From positions 20,538,217 to 20,602,216 of the forward strand of contig OX439132.1 in NCBI GenBank assembly GCA_949318235.1: 64,000 nt of DNA, read 5' to 3'. The DNA comes from Ecdyonurus torrentis (Eukaryota; Arthropoda; Insecta; Ephemeroptera; Heptageniidae). Made by a program: the position numbers and the translations under genes. Position 1 is the stretch's first letter; each line of letters starts with the position of its first letter. A model generated the notes under the pieces. It searched no databases and was not told the origin of the DNA. It saw only the letters and a program-made list of their open reading frames with translations. Shown here one piece after another: positions 33,348-43,835 of the stretch.

Positions 33348-36300
33348 ACAGATGAAGGTCTGAGCATATTATTATAGTATGCGCACAAACGTACTCTACG
33401 CATATACTCTAGATTATTTTAGGTTCTAATTAACACTTTAGGGTATCTTGAATGACTGGGGTGAAGGCACGTGTCTTTGTCACCTGTACGTCTCGGCAAA
33501 CACCGGAAGTCATACGCGAGACTGGGCTACAGGCTGTCATAACAAAGACAGCCTCTGTATTTTGCAGGATGTGTAGGAATCTGATGATAACTCTTATCAC
33601 ATTTAATACAACTCCAATAATAACTTTTACTTTTTAAATGCAATTTTACATCATATTGAATTTAAAATTTTTATTTTACGATGGATAAAGAATAATAATA
33701 TAACAATATAATATTACCTTTGATTTTATATAGGGGTGGAATTATTCAAAATCTTGCCATGGTCATATTTTTAAAGGGTAGGGGGAGGAGGCATATGGAC
33801 CAGAGTGTTTAATTTTTTTTCATTAAAAAAAATCAATTTAAATTTTGGTATTTCAATTGATTTGCTTTGTATTTTTTAAATCCATATTATGTAAAGTTAA
33901 AAGAGAAGGAGACACTTAACCTCGGAGGTTGCAGGTGGAGGAAAGGGTTGCGTCTACTGCAGGAGAATTGAGATGCAGCCGCCCGCGCGCTTATACGATA
34001 CGATATCACACTTTTTTTATTACCGGGGAGAGCTCGAAAGATAAGAATCACCCCCTCTCGTGCATTCTGCGCCGCGTGCAATAGCATTTTTCTACTCTAT
34101 ATGATAATCTTATAGAGCAAGAAACACGATACCGGAAACTGACATCAGACTTTATTCTTGCTTTAATAATTAATTTCAGAGAAATTGTAAATGTTAATTA
34201 TTTTGTTTATATAAAACTTTTTAACATCAAAGCTGAGTTGTTGAGGGAAAAAATTTAGAGTAGAAAATACAAAATAGTTATAGTAATTTTCATAATTTTA
34301 TAAATATTTAATACTATCAATATCAATAAATAAATAAAAAATAAGACAAAGTGTAAAATTATAATGATATATGACTTTAAAAGACCGATTTATGTTTTAT
34401 ATTTTCTATATTTCTTCTCTCAAAATGAAAATAATTTATTATTTTTTTTTTTTATTTGTGTTTCAAGTTGAATCACTGTAACCTTTTTTTTTTTTATCTG
34501 GAGTCCGTGTAAAACGATTATTGATTATTCCTAAATAATTAGATTTATAGTTTTCTTTAAAAAATCAGATCGATTCTGTCACTTGCTATTAATTATTAAA
34601 TTTTTTTTTTTTTTTTCAACATTCATATTTTATGAAGGAAAAAGTAGCAACCTGGCTCTCGTCTCCTCAGTTCAGAGGGTCAGGGTGTTGTGGTGTACCG
34701 GGCGGTGTTTGTCGCGTACATACCGCTTCATGTACTTTAAGGAGGGCGGCGCTATCTTTATTTGCTCGCGCTTAATTTCCGGTAGAACTCATAAATATTA
34801 CGCGGCCTCATCTCAAGGGATGCTGTGCGAGCCGAGATTTTTGTTGTCGCGTTCTTTGAAGTTTTGTATGTAAGTACCTGCCGCGACTCTTGAGCAAGAA
34901 AACAAGCAAATAACAATGTGAAATATTGCGCTTTAAACTAATTTTTTTATAGCTTTGAGATTTTTGTGCATTATGGTATATTATGTAACTTTATATAATA
35001 TGTTTATAGGAATGTTTGAAGAGGGAATTCTGTTGCGATGTTAAATGTTTCAATTTTGTAATAGCTAAAATATTATTTCTATGCAGAGACTACAAATAAA
35101 AGTTGATGCTTATTTTAAATTGATGCGGTAATATTTCAGAATAGTCAGTGGCCAAATTTGTCAGCAATTTGCATTTTATTTACAATTATTTTGTTGTTTT
35201 TATTTCAATTGTGCAAATAAAAATATAAATTAATTTACAATATTTTATACATAGAATAAAAAACAATTAAACTAAAAGATGGTTTTGCAGAGCATAAAAT
35301 ATTATAGCAAAACAAAAAATGTATATCTCTCTTTCTTAGACCAAAGGAAAGTACTATACCCTCGAGGTCTTTAAGAGAAATGATAAATGATATTCTGTAA
35401 TTATTTACTTTTCTGATCATTATCAATTATCAATATTAATTACTTTTTTTCTTCTTCTTCTTACAAGATAAAAATATCGAAATCAACTTGTATTCTTATA
35501 AATTCAATTACAATAAACTAATTTGAAATTTAATACATTTTCGCAGACGATTAAGAAGTAAAACATTTAACTCAGTTTTAATTTAATTATGCATGAGTTT
35601 GTATATAATATTAAATTTCCAACGTTATATTTATCTAAGACAGACATCTTTGTGCAATCACAAACGACGCCATGCACTCACATAAGAGTGGACGATGCGA
35701 TATAATAGGATGGTAATAATTTGTTCCGTACGTATACGTGTATATGTGTGTATAATAAATCAGTTGACCTCTCTAGTCGTCACTCACTTCTATCTATCTA
35801 TGATTATTTTATCAAGTCTAGCCATATTAGGATTTGAAATAAAATAATATTGATTAATATAGAATTATATATACTGTGCGATATAGTGAATTGAATTGGT
35901 TACTTCTATAGTTTAATACAAAAAAATGTCATTATTTTTGTTCATTCATATTTTTTTTTAAACGTTCATTTTATACTGTATATGTGTCGCTGAAAATTTC
36001 CTACTCCAAAGGTAATTATATAATAATCTTGATATTAACATTTTTTTTTTTTTTAATTCGCATTGAAATTAAAATTTAATAATGAATGAGAACTTACCGC
36101 CACAGTTTGCCGAGAGTCTTGCTAAGCTCAGCGTTGTGAAGTTGAGGATACTGGTCTGCAAGCCTGCGTCGAGCCGCTTGCGCCCAAACCATGAATGCGT
36201 TCATCGGTCGTTTCACGTGGCTCGAGCGTTTCTCTGAGCTGGCCCTGAAACCAAACACCAAGATAATTTAGAAAAATAAGAATTGCCTTTATCAAATTAC

Positions 36301-39300
36301 TTAAACTTTTTGTGTGATGTTAATTATTATTTTTTTTTTAATTAACAGGTTTAAAAAAAAGCATTCTTCTCTTCTAGAAACTAAAAGTAAAGTAGCCCTA
36401 TATTAAAAAAAATATATACTTCATAATAGAAGAAGAAACAAACATACAATCACTAAAAATAATCCTTTGTTGATATGACTTTTTAGTTGTTTCAACTAAA
36501 GTCTTAACTTTAAAATACTTCAGCAGCTATATCATTATAGCTCAGATTCTTTTACTACAGATTTTGTACATAATTTTTAACGTATATACTATCTTGTTTA
36601 CAATGCCAAATATTTTGCTGCGACAGTGAATAAAAGGTTTTGGTCCTGCGGAACACAATCTTTAGTGGTGAGAATGGAGACGGAGAACCAAATCTTTTGT
36701 TGAATTTACATATAAACACATTTTATTTTTCATGGACTCGCCCATGTTATGCCACCGTTTTATACGCGTATCCCGCCAAATATTAAATATATTATATCAC
36801 ATTCCAATACGTTCCCGCAATACTATTAATTGTATACAAATTTAATTTATTAACTAAATAATTTAATCATTTGGTTTCAAACAATTTTTATAATGAGAGT
36901 AATTTTCCCGATAGCCTTTTTTTTTTTTTTTTTTTTTTTTTTGCCAGATTACGTTTGCACCAAATGAGACAACATTTTCAAATTGACTTACAGAATATAT
37001 TTAAAAGTATATATCAAATTAATAATGATTCATCGGTATTTCTATAATTTAATTGTTAAATCAAAAAATTAAAACAACATTATTGCAGCAGACAAGCAGG
37101 CCGTAATATAAAATTCCCCGGAAATTGAGATCGTCTGAGTGTCGTGTTATTATTGTAGAGACAAGCAAATGATTTTGCGAAAACTATACATAAACTTTAC
37201 TTTTGCTATTAAAATTCTCTAAAAAAAAATAATAAAAATAAAAAAAAGTATACTGACAAATATTATCAGACGCAATTTATATTTTCTTTACAATATTATG
37301 TCTGCTGTTAAATTCTTGGCTCTCATTAAATGTTTAAATTATGTTTTTATTAAAAGTTTCAGATCCATCAAGAAAACTACAAATTATTCTGAGATATATA
37401 TTTAGGGGGAGGGGGAAGCGAACTGGTCTCTGCGAGCCTAATACACAGGGGTGGACTAAAATACCATGGGCTATAAATCCCAGGTCTGATATTTTTGGCT
37501 GCATGAACATTTGATATCATTTGGGTGAAAAGCTATTTTCACATTTACACGCTACATTTATTAACAACAAAAATCAAATAACATATTAAGAATTTATTAA
37601 TTAGTAACAAATATTTTATGGTAATATTTAATAAAAAAAATGTAGCTTCAGTCAATTTAAAATATAGACCTATATACTTTCAACACATTTCAAAAACAAA
37701 TATTTTAAAGAAAATATTTACTTTTTGTTATAATGTCTTGTATTTATTTGTTTAAAAAATTATACCAAACATTTTTAAAGTTCCTAATTTGAGTGTTTGT
37801 CTATTTCAGCATACTTAACGCTATGGATCAACAACTACTGCATTCCGGTGATGATTTAGAGCTGGGTGCGAAACGCGTACGAGTACAAGAAATTTCAATG
37901 GGAATCAGGGCTCGCCCGTGACATTTCTCAAGTTACCTCTAATCACGTTGAATGTTTTGTATCTCATCGCATGTCACACTTCTTTTGTTCCCACACATAA
38001 TGTAGCAAACTTTTGCAAATTTATAGAAAATATATTAATATTAAGAAATTTATTACCTGAAGAGGTTATATTTTAATATTTAATGAGTATTATTAATTAT
38101 TTTACATATATATATTTTTTTCAAGTAAGTCAATTTTCTCCTCCGTTTATTAATGTACTGTATGGCACTGTAAAGAAATATAGGAGACTTGGACAGTGTA
38201 ATTCTTTTTGTCTGTTATAATGATTAAGGGCTGTAAGCTGCAACCTCTAGTTAAACCTTAGTTATATTTTTTTAATTGTTGCAACAATCAAAATAACAAC
38301 TTAACTACGGTTTAACTAGTTAGTTAGTGTCGCAGCTTACGGGGGTTAGACTATTTAATTTTTAAAACTATATAATAATATATTTTAAAAAATTCTACTT
38401 TAGTAAAGTATATTTACTGGAGTCATTGGAGATAAACATTCTGATTTAAAATGTTAGATACAGTCGCCGCAGGTAACAGCAAATATAAAATCGTGTTGAC
38501 ATCGAAAAGAAAAATTATTGAAAGCGACTTAGGCGGTGCTCGTTTGTTTTATCGATCATTCGCGACCATCAATCTCTGACGCCATTAATTAAGCGTCACT
38601 GGTGCTCGCTCGTGCCTGCCCCCCGGAGTTACCTTACCACAAAGCACCGATCTCAACAGGGGGCGCCACTAATTGGTGGGGGTGGGGGGAGTACCCTGAG
38701 GCGCAGTATATGCGGCTTCTTGTGGACCCGGTGATCGTACAGTGGAATTTGTTACGAATGCCAGGTCATCTATTGAAAACTGCATTGTAATCCTTCAGCC
38801 AGCAAACATCTATACGTAAACACCGAAATACGGATGCGGTGCGTTTTATCATCGGGCATATACCGTGCCTTGTAGAAAGAATTAAAACGATTCAAATATT
38901 ACAATTTAAAGATATTAAATTTTAATTCTCTTTTCTTTTTCGTGCATATGAATTTTTTACAATTTTTCCCCATAAAAATTTAATTTAATTTATTTTTATT
39001 TCCGTATAATTGAAATAGTGTTTTCTTGAGCTCGTTCCTAAATGCTGATTAACAATTAATCATAGAAATAATATAATCGTGGATGCGTGACACTTGCTAG
39101 ATTTAGCAATTAAGTTTGATCCAAAATACTGATTACAATTAATTTTATCGAGAAAGGCGGATTTGTAAATTTATAAAATTCAATATAATAAATTGTTACT
39201 TCATAATACGAAAACTTGCTGTTTAATATCTATTACTACCTAATATTGCATATCGACTGCATCAAAATTAATTATTTTATGCTATTATTCTTAGATTGTT

Positions 39301-40895
39301 ATTTTTTTAAATATAGTAATTTGAATTGAATAAAACTATTATTTTAATTTATATTTTATGATATATATACTATTAATCTTATAAATATTCTTTTAAAAAA
39401 ATGAAAACATTCCCTTGTGTTTATCATTATTTGTCCTTAACAAACGATGACATCTGATTTTGAGAGCAAATAAAACTATATACTATATAATGCTGCGCGG
39501 AGAGAAATCGACTTGCTAAGTTTTGGTGGCGAAATTCCAAGTTCATTAGATGGCAGCGGGTTGTGGGTGCTAATCACTTGCCCAGTAAGTGATAATGAGA
39601 CACCTTTGCTTGTATATTGTATATTGCTTTATTTTCAAGCTGAGTGGGAAAATCTTAGTTTTATATTTATATATATACACTTTTTTTTTAATTTGACCCA
39701 AAAATACATTTTACAATAATGCTAGCGCGTGTCTCGTCATCTGTGCTAAAGCTATTTTAATTTCAAGTGACATAATTGAAGGGGGAACGATAGAAAAGTA
39801 TGAATATTATTAATATTATTATTTATTCATTTTATCCTATTTCCGACATAAAAAGAGTTAATAAAATCAATCAAAATTAATGGAATATGCAATTTTTTTT
39901 TTAATAGTTGCAACATGTAAGCAGTGAAAATGATTTTTCCATATAAGAAATGCATTAATAATATTTCAAATTATTTTAAAAAGTTCATTCATTGCAAGGC
40001 ATGCGCATGCAGTGGTCCATATTCAACAATAAAATGATAACAATAACAATATTTAAAACCTATTTATTAGTTCACCAAGCTTTTGTATTTTTTATTAACA
40101 CTGTGCCATTATTAAGCATATAATTATTGAGTCAATACAAGTAAATAACAACAACATTACTACCATTACACTGATGTCCATTAATTTAATCATTATAACA
40201 TGGCATATAATAAGGTTTTTCCCCCGCAACTGCACCCACACAACGCAATTTAGATTAGAATATTAATAAAGAGAATATTATTCAAATTTCATTCTTTTAC
40301 AATTAAAAAAAAAGTTTTAAAGTTTCTGCTAAATTTCAAATTTCATAGTAACATCAACTTGATTTAATGGTGTATTATTTTCCTATCTGTGGACCTTTTT
40401 TTATTTCTATTTATTTAGCTCAAAGTAAAAATAAATATAAAAAATTTAAGTTTCAGCGCGTTATATAAAATTGAAGAATATTGAAAAAGTACAGCTCTGG
40501 ACAAAAGTTTCCAACCGTGGCATTTTCCTCGTGAGCAAAGCATTGGGCTTTGTACTGTTGCAGGTTGCTATCTCAATCCTCAATCCCTTTAGAAACTTTT
40601 GTCCAGAGCTGTACATAATTAATATATTAATTTCGATCATTATGTACATGATTCACAATTGTAAGCAGTTTGCTACTTTTTACGTCACTGTAAATTTGTT
40701 TTTACAAAAAAAAAATAATAAATAAATAAATAATGATAATTAGAATTAGGGCCCATTCACCCAAAGCAATATTTACATTGTATATGCGCAATAAATTTTA
40801 TTGCATTAAATCTCGATTAAAACTATTAAATTAATTTGCAGCGCAAGCAACTTTATTGCACTTTGACAATATTGAGGAAGATCTACATATGTATG

Positions 40896-40980
<85 letters not shown>

Positions 40981-42293
40981 TTATACAAATTATTTATAGA
41001 AAATTTATAACAAATTATTATATACCTATAGCATAGTGTATTAATATAAACATAGTATTACAGTATTTTCATTTCAGATATACAGAAAAAAAAGTTTTAA
41101 AACTAACACACAATGCAGATCCAATGAAATGAAAATATTTTCAATGAAATAAAGAAAATTGATATATCTTCCGTAAATCGTGAACGTAAAATTCGCGCGC
41201 AAATATAAGTAAACGTTAGGAAATATATATAAATATATCTCTTATCTTATCCTTCTCAAATAAGTAGGAAAATGTATAAATACAAATATACAAAATAATA
41301 ATAAAAAAAGGTTGACATTATAACGGTTTTTATAAAGTTGCATGATAAAATGTAAGAAAATTAATTCCAATTTACGACTTGGATTAGAATTTTTTTCATT
41401 CTTGCAAAATTAGTGGCCAATTTTTTTTGCCATAAAAAAAGCATTGAGTAAACAATAAAATTATTTGAAATAAATAAATAAAAATAATAATAATAAAAAA
41501 AAGGTGCAAATTGTAAATTAAACCAATTCCAAATAAATTAGGAAAGGAAAAAATAAAAATAAAGAAACACATGACACTTAAGTAGTCAATAAAAATGATA
41601 ATTACAAGAAAATGAATCGTTTAATTTAATTTACTCTCGTCTCCTTAATTTTGTAGGATTTTTAAATTTTTTAAAAATATATTATTATAACGAACTGTCA
41701 GGCACTTTTGTTATATTTAATTTCATTTCATTGCGATTTTAATATATATATGTAATTGATGAAATAACTAAATAAAATTTCATTATAACAAACGTATATA
41801 AACTATAACATAATTATAATGTTTGGGTCTGTTCAAATACGGTGTAATATAGTTTATATTTTCAGTGTGCAATTAATTTGATTTGCTTGCTTGAAATTTA
41901 ACACTTTCATATATAGATTATTTAGAGATTTTGGAGATTGCATATGCAAATCAAATTTATTGCCCACTGAAATGTTGTTTCTTTAATTATTGTAAACAAG
42001 CCATATATAAATACGTACTCAATTCTTTTGTAATAAATAAGTTTTATTATAATAAAAAAGTGAGTTACTTACTTGTTTGCCATGGGCACCAGTGTCCAGT
42101 CATAACCCTGAAGAACCTTAGATACAGCCTCATTGATCTCTCGCTTCTCCAGTTCAGTATTTCGGGTTGTTGTATTGTTCTGAGTTGTTCTCGTGTAACC
42201 GGTAAGAAGAATCATGCTGTGTGGTCTTTGAGGTGGAGGTGAAGAAACTGAATCGATTTCTGATGAACTCGAAGACGACGATGAGCGAGACAT
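28461..42293 (-). CDS. SoxE: SoxE transcription factor (Sox8/9/10; Sox100B-like), complete, five exons
   Basis: Exons 42293-42073, 36244-36098, 29936-29727, 29534-29386 and 28924-28461 join in one frame to 396 aa. In order: a Ser-rich N-terminus (S4-S11); the SoxE dimerisation motif at about 52-71 ([20 protein letters not shown]), which occurs only in group E; the HMG box at 84-162 with [33 protein letters not shown] and [12 protein letters not shown]; a Ser/Pro/Thr-rich linker; the central activation region with ELDQYLPP at 281-288 (EFDQYLP in vertebrates) preceded by [11 protein letters not shown]; and a SUMO site IKLE at 323-326. These settle the family. SoxE factors are nuclear HMG-box activators binding AACAAAG-type sites, usually as dimers, in neural-crest, glial, gonad and gut lineages. 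An intron splits the HMG box after the first two bases of the R123 codon. The protein is shorter than vertebrate SoxE (about 460-510 aa). The start ATG at 42291-42293 was chosen because it precedes the Ser run; an upstream in-frame ATG exists at 42344. Confidence 0.95.
29386..29534 (-). CDS. SoxE: SoxE exon 4 (Ser/Pro/Thr linker)
   Basis: Acceptor TTATGTTACAG, donor GTGAGT. Encodes [18 protein letters not shown], then [18 protein letters not shown]. Low complexity with SP/TP sites that could be phosphorylated. Confidence 0.88.
29727..29936 (-). CDS. SoxE: SoxE exon 3 (second half of HMG box)
   Basis: Acceptor TTTGTTGTAG, donor GTTAGC. Encodes [19 protein letters not shown], the basic [12 protein letters not shown] nuclear-localisation end of the HMG box, and a His-rich tail. 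Confidence 0.94.
30209..30419. repeat. Dispersed repeat family A, copy 3
   Basis: GGAGGTTATCGGTTT, ATGGCTTAAAACACATAAA, AGCGTAATGTTAAATTATA and CCCTTAGCTTTCCCCGCGTC occur in the same order as in the copy at 9789. Lies in SoxE intron 2. Confidence 0.82.
32933..32994. repeat. (GA)n microsatellite
   Basis: About 27 GA units inside SoxE intron 2. Confidence 0.96.
36098..36244 (-). CDS. SoxE: SoxE exon 2 (first half of HMG box)
   Basis: Acceptor TTTGGTTTCAG, donor GTAAGT. Encodes [19 protein letters not shown], then [20 protein letters not shown] and LSKTLGKLW, which is almost identical to vertebrate Sox9/10. Confidence 0.96.
38233..38340. mobile_element. Short fold-back element in SoxE intron 1
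   Basis: Arms GTAAGCTGC...CTAGTTAAACC and GGTTTAACTAG...GCAGCTTAC pair, with a further internal block (AGTTATATT / AATAACAACT) and a small TTGTTGCAACAA palindrome near the centre. About 108 bp, non-coding. Confidence 0.75.
40490..40613. mobile_element. Tc1-like MITE, 120 bp, family CAGCTSTGG, copy 2
   Basis: TA at 40490-40491 and 40612-40613 flank arms CAGCTCTGGACAAAAGTTTC and its reverse complement. Same length and terminal repeat as the 8763 copy, but a different core. Confidence 0.88.
40899..40979. repeat. (TA)n microsatellite
   Basis: About 40 pure TA units in SoxE intron 1. Confidence 0.97.
42073..42293 (-). CDS. SoxE: SoxE exon 1 (start codon and dimerisation domain)
   Basis: Starts [14 protein letters not shown] and ends [15 protein letters not shown] plus two bases at donor GTAAGT (42072). 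The acidic/Leu-rich [10 protein letters not shown] helix plus GYDWTLVP is diagnostic for group E. Confidence 0.92.
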
Positions 42294-42900
42294 ATTTCTT
42301 ACTGCTGCATCACACACCAAGCAAACAACAATAATGACAAACAAATGAACTAGTATTTAGAAATTATAGTCTTTATATATATATATATATATGATTACAA
42401 TTATTTACGATTTTAAAGTATAATCAATATGATGGTTAATTTACAAAATAAATTATGAAGATCAAAAAAAGTTTAATTATACAAGTCCGTGGTACAATAA
42501 AAAACATCAGCTAGTTTATCTTTCGGTGAACAATTTGTTACTGAAACTTTTACTGTTGCATACGTCTTTATGAAAATAAACACACGTGTGTTTCGGTGAC
42601 CAACCACTTGCGAAGGCGCCAAACTGAGACTCTAGATAGGCTTAATTAACCAATGAAAAGAGACTGAGGATTGAGGCATGGTACAAGATTGTGATTGGTA
42701 GAAAGTGTGAGGGACCAACATGAAGCATGGTACGCTACCTTGTGGTATGTGATGAAACCACAATCACAGATTATCCACAGCATCTCTTCATATGGACCAC
42801 AGTATATTTACTATGATATGGACCAATCGCTAGTTTTGCGGATGATCATTAGATAGCGTAGCACACCTCAGTATCTTATTTATCTGCTTGCATATAGTGA
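42294..42900 (-). promoter_or_regulatory. SoxE: Putative SoxE promoter region
   Basis: Within about 550 bp upstream of the start there are three CCAAT boxes (42650-42654 and 42823-42827 on +, 42694-42698 on -), a CACGTG E-box at 42583-42588 inside a 12-bp palindrome, and an inverted pair TTGTGGT (42740-42746) / ACCACAA (42757-42763) of RUNX-core type. No TATA box or start site could be fixed, and a 5' non-coding exon cannot be excluded. Confidence 0.45.
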
Positions 42901-43667
42901 GCATTTTTTAAGAATCATACAACGTAGCTTATTATTTATTTACTGCATATATTGTATAATGCACATGTGTGTGTGTGTGTATAAACTATATATATATAGA
43001 CCCCTTGCACATACTTGCGCTTTGTCGCCATGTTTGTGGTGTCTAATGCATTGCCCAGCATAGGGGAAACATCATTTCTCCTAATTTTTCACATAAAAAG
43101 AGTTTATTTCAACTGAACGAATTTTTCTCATATGTTTCAAACTTAATAGGAGCTAGAAATAAGGCTTTGATTGAGGTTTGAAGCTTCTTTTGCTATTGAA
43201 AAAAATTAAATTAATTTTTTCCTATGCTGGCCTATGTATTCCTGGCCAAAAAAATGATGGCTCTTAAATATGAGTGCAACCGGTCCATATACACTCATGT
43301 GATCCGAAGTTGTAAAATTTTATTTTTTGAAAGTACTGTATTTTCTTGTTTTCTAATCATTATAGAGGGTACTTATTTATTAATAAATAATAGACTACAG
43401 TATGCAAAATAATGTCTTGCTGATTAATTTTAGCTTTTACTTTTAATTTGATATGTTAATAATATAATGAAAATAAAACTTATAATAATTTATCGGTATA
43501 TTTGATAGCAAAAAATTATACAGGAAAAAATTACATCTCAATTATTTATATAAAAATATACAAGACAGAAAAACAACAAATTTTATGTATGATACACATT
43601 ATTTTATAATGCTTAATTCGACTGTATATATACAGCACATAATGTTAAAATGTTATAATTATTAACT
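42901..43667. other. Intergenic spacer between SoxE and the nucleotidase
   Basis: AT-rich, no exon found. A weak inverted pair (CCCAGCATAGGGGAAA near 43051 and TTCCTATGCTGG near 43219) could be a decayed fold-back element. Confidence 0.6.
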
Positions 43668-43673
43668 TTTATT
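43668..43673 (-). terminator. NT5E: Nucleotidase poly(A) signal
   Basis: AATAAA on the minus strand about 70 bp after the stop codon, at a typical distance for a short 3' UTR. Confidence 0.6.
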
Positions 43674-43743
43674 TGCACAAAAAAAAAGAAAAAAAAAAAG
43701 AAGAAGTATAAATTGAGCGTATATCTTGCTCTTGCTCATCATC

Positions 43744-43835
43744 TCAACCAACGTAGGTAATTCTATTTTCAATGCCTGTTGCGATGGGACTCTCCCTTGC
43801 AATGTATCTGGAGTACACGTCAACGTCAGTGTCAC
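43744..43835 (-). CDS. NT5E: Nucleotidase exon 10 (C-terminus)
   Basis: Acceptor ATTTATCCTTAG. Encodes GDTDVDVYSRYIARESPIA then TGIENRITYVG and TGA. It corresponds to the end of the CD73 catalytic ectodomain (VVSTYISKMK ... AVEGRI) and stops there. Confidence 0.9.

Larger units (their letters stand above)
29937..36097. other. SoxE intron 2 (6.2 kb, splits the HMG box)
   Basis: AT-rich, with one family A repeat, a GA microsatellite and poly(T). GC-richer islands near 32,390-32,560, 33,440-33,600, 33,900-34,090 and 34,640-34,880 stand out and are discussed in the findings. Confidence 0.8.
36245..42072. other. SoxE intron 1 (5.8 kb)
   Basis: Contains two fold-back elements, a long TA microsatellite and a GC-rich island at about 38,460-38,800. 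No further SoxE exon is required by phase. Confidence 0.8.

Noticed and set aside
41931..42242. Plus-strand frame over SoxE exon 1
   Set aside because: It is antisense to the coding exon with no independent support.
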